Part shown: in pieces, positions 59,720 through 64,000 of the stretch
How the letters are laid out: each line of letters begins with the position of its first letter
Numbering within the stretch: position 1 is the first letter of the stretch
From: Larus michahellis
Lineage: Eukaryota > Chordata > Aves > Charadriiformes > Laridae
Reading direction: 5' to 3'
DNA: 64,000 nt
Assembly: GCF_964199755.1 (NCBI RefSeq)
Contig: NC_133898.1
Coordinates: 105,700,847 to 105,764,846, forward strand
Position numbers and translations under genes: made by a program
The notes under the pieces: model-generated
Databases searched by the model: none
What the model was told of the DNA's origin: nothing
The model's input: the letters and a program-made list of their open reading frames with translations, nothing else

Positions 59720-60502
59720 CTATGGCTGGTAAATTGACCATCGCAGGCTGTCTTGTGAAGTAGCTGTTAAGGTTGCAATGTTTGGTACAGCAGCCGTTAG
59801 CGGGGCTGTATTAGCATTTAGACGGTGGTAATCGGCTGTTAAACACCACCTCCCATCTGGTTTCTGAACCAGCCGGATGGGTGAGTTATGTGGGCAGTAG
59901 GTTCTGGAGATAATTTGTCTTTTCTCTAAATCAGCTATGACTTCAGAAATGCCCTTTCGTGCCTCAGCAGAGATCGGATACTGTGGGACATTAGTGATCT
60001 TTGACTCGGGGAGTGCGGGGGCTGAGCGGAGCACCTGCACCGCGGCTTCCCGGTTTCTGCACGGGTGAAGGTCAGTGTTTGAGCCAAAAGACCACACACT
60101 GCCATCCGGCAGGCACCAGGTTCGGCCGTTTAAAATATTGAAACCTAAAATATTTTCATGATGAACTCTAATTGCAAAGCGAGTAGATGACACATGCTTC
60201 TCGCCCGGGAGCCGTAAACTAACCTTGGCAATTTGACATACATCACTTCCCCCCTTCACACCTGTAATTCTAACTCTTTGCCGTCCGGATCACATGCCCA
60301 GCTTCTCGGCATCTTGTTGTCTTAATATCGAAATTTGTGCTCCCGTATCCATGAAAAACTTTACTAATTGTCTTCGAGGACCAACTGGAATTAATATGTA
60401 TGGGCCATCATCACTTATCCACTGATAAGCCTCCACTTTCCGGACAGGCAGGCCCAATTGCCTTCCGGACATCACTCGTTTTTTGACTTCGTGTCCTGCC
60501 AT
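59720..60502 (-). pseudogene. pol: ERV protease and truncated reverse transcriptase
   Basis: One frame holds an aspartic protease with the catalytic DTGA (in KFFMDTGAQISIL). After an in-frame TGA (60290-60292) it continues with ILGFNILNG, the usual late protease motif position. It then passes into the N-terminal RT segment (AEARKGISEVIADLEKRQII, SPIRLVQKPDGRW, LTAAVPNIATL). The homology stops near 59745, before any RT catalytic aspartate, and the ORF ends at 59720. RNase H and integrase are not found anywhere in the element. Confidence 0.82.
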
Positions 60503-60576
60503 TCCTCCTTAAGAGGGAGAGAGGTATTATCCCCCTTCAAAGAAGTTGAAATACGGTCTCTGTTTCCACCGTTATC

Positions 60577-61969
60577 TCATTTCTGGAATGCTTCAATCAG
60601 ACTCAAGATAATGCCAGTAGGCCAACCTTGAATCGCGGCTCTGGGAATGCCTAGTGCTAATGCTTTCCTCCACAATCTATTCCTCTGTTCTCGAGACGCT
60701 GTTTGCAAGTTTTTATTTCCTTTTGGTTTAATTCCTGTTCCCTGTTTCTCAGGTCTTACTTTGTGATCTCCTCCCCGGCATCTCCGGCTTTGTTTTCCAA
60801 CTGTTGCACCGTCCCAGCCCATTTCACGGCAGTAGTCCACAATGCTGCGCATCAATTCTACCCATGTAGGGATTCGCCTGGGAGGACGATTGCCCTGTGT
60901 ATTAAATTCTGTATCTCGTCTAATCTCGTCCCGTTTTGCAGCTAGGTGGGGTTTAAGAATTTCTGGGGCTCCTCTGATCAGTGGTTTCAACACTGCAAAA
61001 TCTACTGCAGCAGATAGCGGGACATCGTGGCGTCCTCGTTCGTGCCTGGCTTGTATGCAAGCGGCTTTTGTGAGGGCTGTGGATAACTCACTTAGGGATT
61101 TAATGGGGATTATGGAGGGCTCACCCCGCTCCATGGCATCGATTCCTCCCGCCCAATAAGCTACTCGGCTGGTGATGGAATGGGGTGTACCTGTAGGGTC
61201 AGGCCCTAAATTTAAGAAAACTCCCGGACCCCAGTAGCCTCTGGCTTCGTCCTGACGTAAGATGATTCGGTCGCTGCCACTTAAGCATACTCGCTACAAG
61301 TATTCAGCTTCAGTTTCACCGGGGTTTCTGCTGTATCTCTCTTGCAAATTTGTCAATTGCAACGGATCCCAGGGGCTGGTTGGTGTATTGTGCCGTGGAT
61401 TACCACCCCGAGGTCGCGCCATTATTTCTGCTTTAACAATGTGTCCGGCTTCATTTTCAGGAGGATTTGTAGTGGAACGAAGGAACGTCTTCTTCTGACT
61501 TGCTATCGTCGGGATCACCCCAAATGTCTCCATCCCAGTCTTCAGGGGATACTATCAGTTTCCTAATCTGTACAATGTCAGGGGGGCAGGGAGCCTGTAT
61601 AAGCACCATTTTGACCTTTTCTCCCAATTTCTGCCTGTTCTCCTTCTCTTCCTGCAATTGTTTTTGCAGCTGTTCTATTTTTAAAGACAGCAGTGACTCG
61701 GTTGCCTTCCTGCTCTCTATTTCCTTCTCTAGGTCCTGCTCTCTCCTATTTCTATTCTCCCTCTCTTTGTACGCGGCTTCTAAACAGGTGCCTAACATCT
61801 TGCAGATAACTCCCTTGTCCTTTCCATGCTTTGTGTGGCCCCTAATTGCTTTTAGGTGCTCTTCAACGACTTCCCAATTGTGCCAGTTATCACAAGCCCA
61901 TTCCTCTGAGACTCTGGGGCTCGGGTTCACTCCATGCCTCCGTAAATAATCAGTGATAGCGCCTGCCAT
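60577..61969 (-). pseudogene. gag: ERV gag remnant
   Basis: The frame opens at an ATG (61969-61967) that overlaps the primer-binding site and encodes a matrix-like N-terminal region. A strongly charged coiled-coil stretch follows (RENRNRREQDLEKEIESRK, then SLKIEQLQKQLQEEKENRQK) and an acidic segment (DSKSEEDV) before a stop at 61457. Gag-like coding continues in a second frame with a Pro/Arg linker and a capsid-type start (WDPLQLTNLQERYS), is cut by a TAG at about 61294, and resumes to 60577. The C-terminal part is basic (SRRCRGGDHKVRPEK), but no CCHC zinc knuckle is visible. At least one frameshift (around 61460-61500) and one internal stop make it non-functional. Confidence 0.8.
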
Positions 61970-61985
61970 CCTGACTACTACGCCA
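61968..61985 (-). promoter_or_regulatory. Retroviral primer-binding site, tRNA-Ser type
   Basis: Three bases inside the 5' LTR the - strand reads TGGCGTAGTAGTCAGGAT. This matches the complement of the 3' end of tRNA-Ser (AGA type, including CCA) at 16 of 18 positions by my alignment. The position and the leading TGG are as expected for a primer-binding site. Confidence 0.75.
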
Positions 61986-61988
61986 CGA

Positions 61989-62696
61989 TGTCACGCGTGT
62001 AGTGATTGCCTTCACTCGTAAGAGAGAAGTAGTGAAATATTTATTAATATAAAACGGCGATTTAACAAAGTTGGTAGTGAATGCGACAGTGTTTTACGAG
62101 ATTCAATGGCAAGGTACACGTGATTATTGACTGCACAGAGGCCAGGGTCAGACAAGCTCTCAGGGAGACCCTCCTGTTGGGTCACGAGGTTCAGAAAGGA
62201 CCCACCGGCTTTCTAAACTCCTTCTCAGAGAGGAGTCTACGTGCGGCTGGATCCAATCCTAGTCCCAGACCTGGTCAACGGTTTATGTCTAAAGGATTAT
62301 ATATGCGCAATCAGCCCTTTATATCACTTAGCCAAGATTTCAAAGTTTAGCGTGCTATTAGTCACTTACCGAGAAGCTGTTGCGGCAAGGAATCTCTCAG
62401 CCTCGAGGAGCAGAACCTTAGGCGAGCGTCCCCACTCAAGGGGAGATCCTGTCGTGCAGCCCGCTGCCGTGCAGGAGAGCTCAAAGGGCTCTCGGGCTGT
62501 CCACTATTTACAGAGCAAGATAATTGACCTATAGTCATATTCGCGTGGGAACAAGATACCTAGGTTCCCACTCCAGACAGTGTTTTGGTTATGTTGCCAG
62601 CCATCCCCCACAGTTCCAGTGCAACTCACCACAACTCCTGCTGATGGCCATGGCTTGAGCAGGAGCCGGGGGGGAAGGGGGGAGCACACCGCCGCA
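61989..62696 (-). repeat. 5' LTR of the endogenous retrovirus
   Basis: Partner of the LTR at 56623, same orientation and same TG...CA ends. TATA-like sequence is the complement of 62296-62303 and the poly(A) hexamer is the complement of 62040-62045. It directly adjoins the primer-binding site at 61985. Confidence 0.9.
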
Positions 62697-62800
62697 GCCG
62701 GCTGAGGAGGGGCAGCGGAGGGGGAGGCTGCGAGAGCCGGTAAACAGGGCGAGCATCGGGCAGCCCGGGCACCCAAAAGCGGGGTCGGGGAAGGTGGCGG

Positions 62801-62812
62801 GGGGGGGGGCCG

Positions 62813-62845
<33 letters not shown>
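62801..62845. repeat. G run followed by (TG)15 microsatellite
   Basis: A G tract near 62799-62809 is followed after a few bases by 15 TG units (62816-62845), about 120 bases to the right of the 5' LTR. The intervening DNA is very GC-rich. Confidence 0.9.
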
Positions 62846-62846
<1 letters not shown>

Positions 62847-64000
62847 TACCTCGGGGCCGTGCACCCGAGGGGATGCGCTAGAAACTGATGCCCTCTCCTG
62901 GTGGCACCTGTGAGGTGACAGCTGGGGACAGGCTGGTGCCTGCCTGCAGGGTGCGACCAGAAAGATTTCATGAAAGGCTGGTGACAAATATGTGTCAGCG
63001 TTTAGCGCAAGCAAGGATGGAGTGTAAATATTTACATTGAGACACAGATTTCACAGCCAGAGACTTTTTCCTTGCCATTGCACTGTCTGATGTTCTTCAA
63101 AGACCACATTTACCCCCTTTTTAAAAGAGGAGGACTGGGCAGAAAGGCAAGTATTAGGTAAACAGAGCTTCTGTCTTATACCAGAAACATCTGCACAGTA
63201 GTTCCTAGTAGTACGGGTGATCAGAGTATAATTAATTTTGCATAACAGAGACAAGAATAAACCAGCAAGTTGCCCTTTATTTCATCGCTGCAAAGGCTTT
63301 GTAATCAAGAGCTTTTCCCAGTGTGGAAACAGGGGTTATAAAGGAAGAAGAGATGAAAAGCAAGCGTATCCTACGTAGTGGCTTTTACAATGCATCTGAC
63401 CTTGATTACACAAATAACCTTGGGAGTGCTGGCTTTCAGGGAAAAACAGGAGCTGTTTAGATTGAAATTATCAGAACGTGGGTCTGTGTATGCTGATACC
63501 GAGTACTATTTCAGAGCATTTTATATGTAGAGGCAAATGAATGTGCTTAGGCAGGGAAGAAAAAAAAGAACAAGCTCATCAAACTCAGCCTAAATCTCAA
63601 ATCGAATGTATTTTTACATTAAAGCTTAACCTGTAATGGTTATTAACGTAACAAATCACCAGCTGTCCAGCACATACAAACGGCTGGTAATTATTTAGTA
63701 GTACCCAGTATTTATTGTGCTTTGGGTGAGCAAAACCCAAAATCCTGGCCTTGGAGGAGGAGCAGGCAGGGTGGCAGTAGGACAGCAGCTCCTCTGTATT
63801 ACAGAGCAAAGCATCCTCCCTGCTCTGATGCCCCGGAGTTGTGTGGATCAGACTGGCTCCCCTGTGAGTAAATGTGAAAATGTACAGAATTATCAGAGTA
63901 TAGAAAGGGTGAGCTTCAGCATGGTGAGGGATGGAGGGATTTGGTTATGTTAATTAGCATTGATGGTAATCGAAGTCCTGCAGTTTGTCCAGAGATCACA
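62846..64000. other. Right flank, no recognised gene
   Basis: No coding, RNA or transposon signature that I can support. Confidence 0.5.

Larger units (their letters stand above)
56623..62696 (-). mobile_element. Endogenous retrovirus, paired LTRs, gag-pro-(RT stub)-env, class III-like
   Basis: Two direct repeats of 714 and 708 bp, each with TG...CA ends, flank 4.65 kb of internal sequence that reads on the - strand. In order from the 5' LTR (right side) it holds a tRNA-Ser-type primer-binding site, gag, a DTGA protease, the first part of a reverse transcriptase, env, and a short purine-rich stretch before the 3' LTR. The RT stub contains KPDGRW and PLTAAVPN-type features that resemble ERV-L/class III elements. 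tRNA-Ser priming is also known for HERV-S in that class. Flanks GCTGG (56618-56622) and GCCGG (62697-62701) look like a 5-bp target duplication with one change. Most of pol is missing and gag and env have several breaks, so it is a dead copy. Confidence 0.9.

Noticed and set aside
61968-61985. Possible tRNA gene suggested by tRNA-Ser-like bases
   Set aside because: Only 18 bases match the 3' end of the tRNA, next to an LTR. This is a retroviral primer-binding site, not a tRNA gene.
62364-62369. Perfect GTAAGT donor on the minus strand of the 5' LTR
   Set aside because: It lies upstream of the TATA-like sequence in transcription order, so it would not be in the RNA if that TATA is used. It is therefore not called as the env splice donor.

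Overview
This is a vertebrate, almost certainly avian, nuclear genomic window. Evidence: eleven recognisable CR1 LINE fragments (most ending in the CR1 ATTCTATG-type 3' end), compact introns, a GC-rich CpG-island promoter, and an eight-exon gene whose spliced product is recognisably an avian-type ELOVL5, the fatty-acid elongase of polyunsaturated C18 and C20 acyl-CoAs. The species or order cannot be fixed from this sequence alone.

Layout. Bases 1 to about 6150 are upstream flank with two CR1 3' ends and no gene I can support. A CpG island (about 6180-7420) holds the ELOVL5 promoter and a probable non-coding first exon ending at a splice donor after 6570. Intron 1 runs about 22.7 kb and carries four CR1 copies. 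The coding exons are 29323-29380, 31872-32059, 39385-39462, 40104-40275, 41792-41916, 43885-44019 and 45501-45632, all on the + strand. All seven junctions flanking coding exons, plus the exon 1 donor, obey GT-AG, and the reading frame is continuous for 295 codons. A 3' UTR of about 1.75 kb follows, with candidate poly(A) signals at 47366 and 47425.

Downstream of ELOVL5 the window is transposon-rich. A 2.6 kb CR1 with a long but damaged endonuclease/reverse transcriptase ORF lies at about 48405-51004. A diverged LTR-like piece lies at about 53880-54507. A complete-ended but decayed endogenous retrovirus lies on the - strand (56623-62696) with paired LTRs of about 710 bp. The provirus is the most unusual object. 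It has a primer-binding site matching tRNA-Ser, a gag start codon that overlaps that site, gag, a DTGA protease, only the first part of a class III (ERV-L-like) reverse transcriptase, and an env gene placed directly after the pol stub. Integrase, RNase H and most of RT are missing. gag and env carry stops and frame changes, one of them at an AT microsatellite inside env. Nothing in the element is intact.

The only functional gene I can support is ELOVL5; the rest is regulatory sequence, introns, simple repeats and dead mobile elements. All identifications are from reading the sequence and translated frames; no database search was run.
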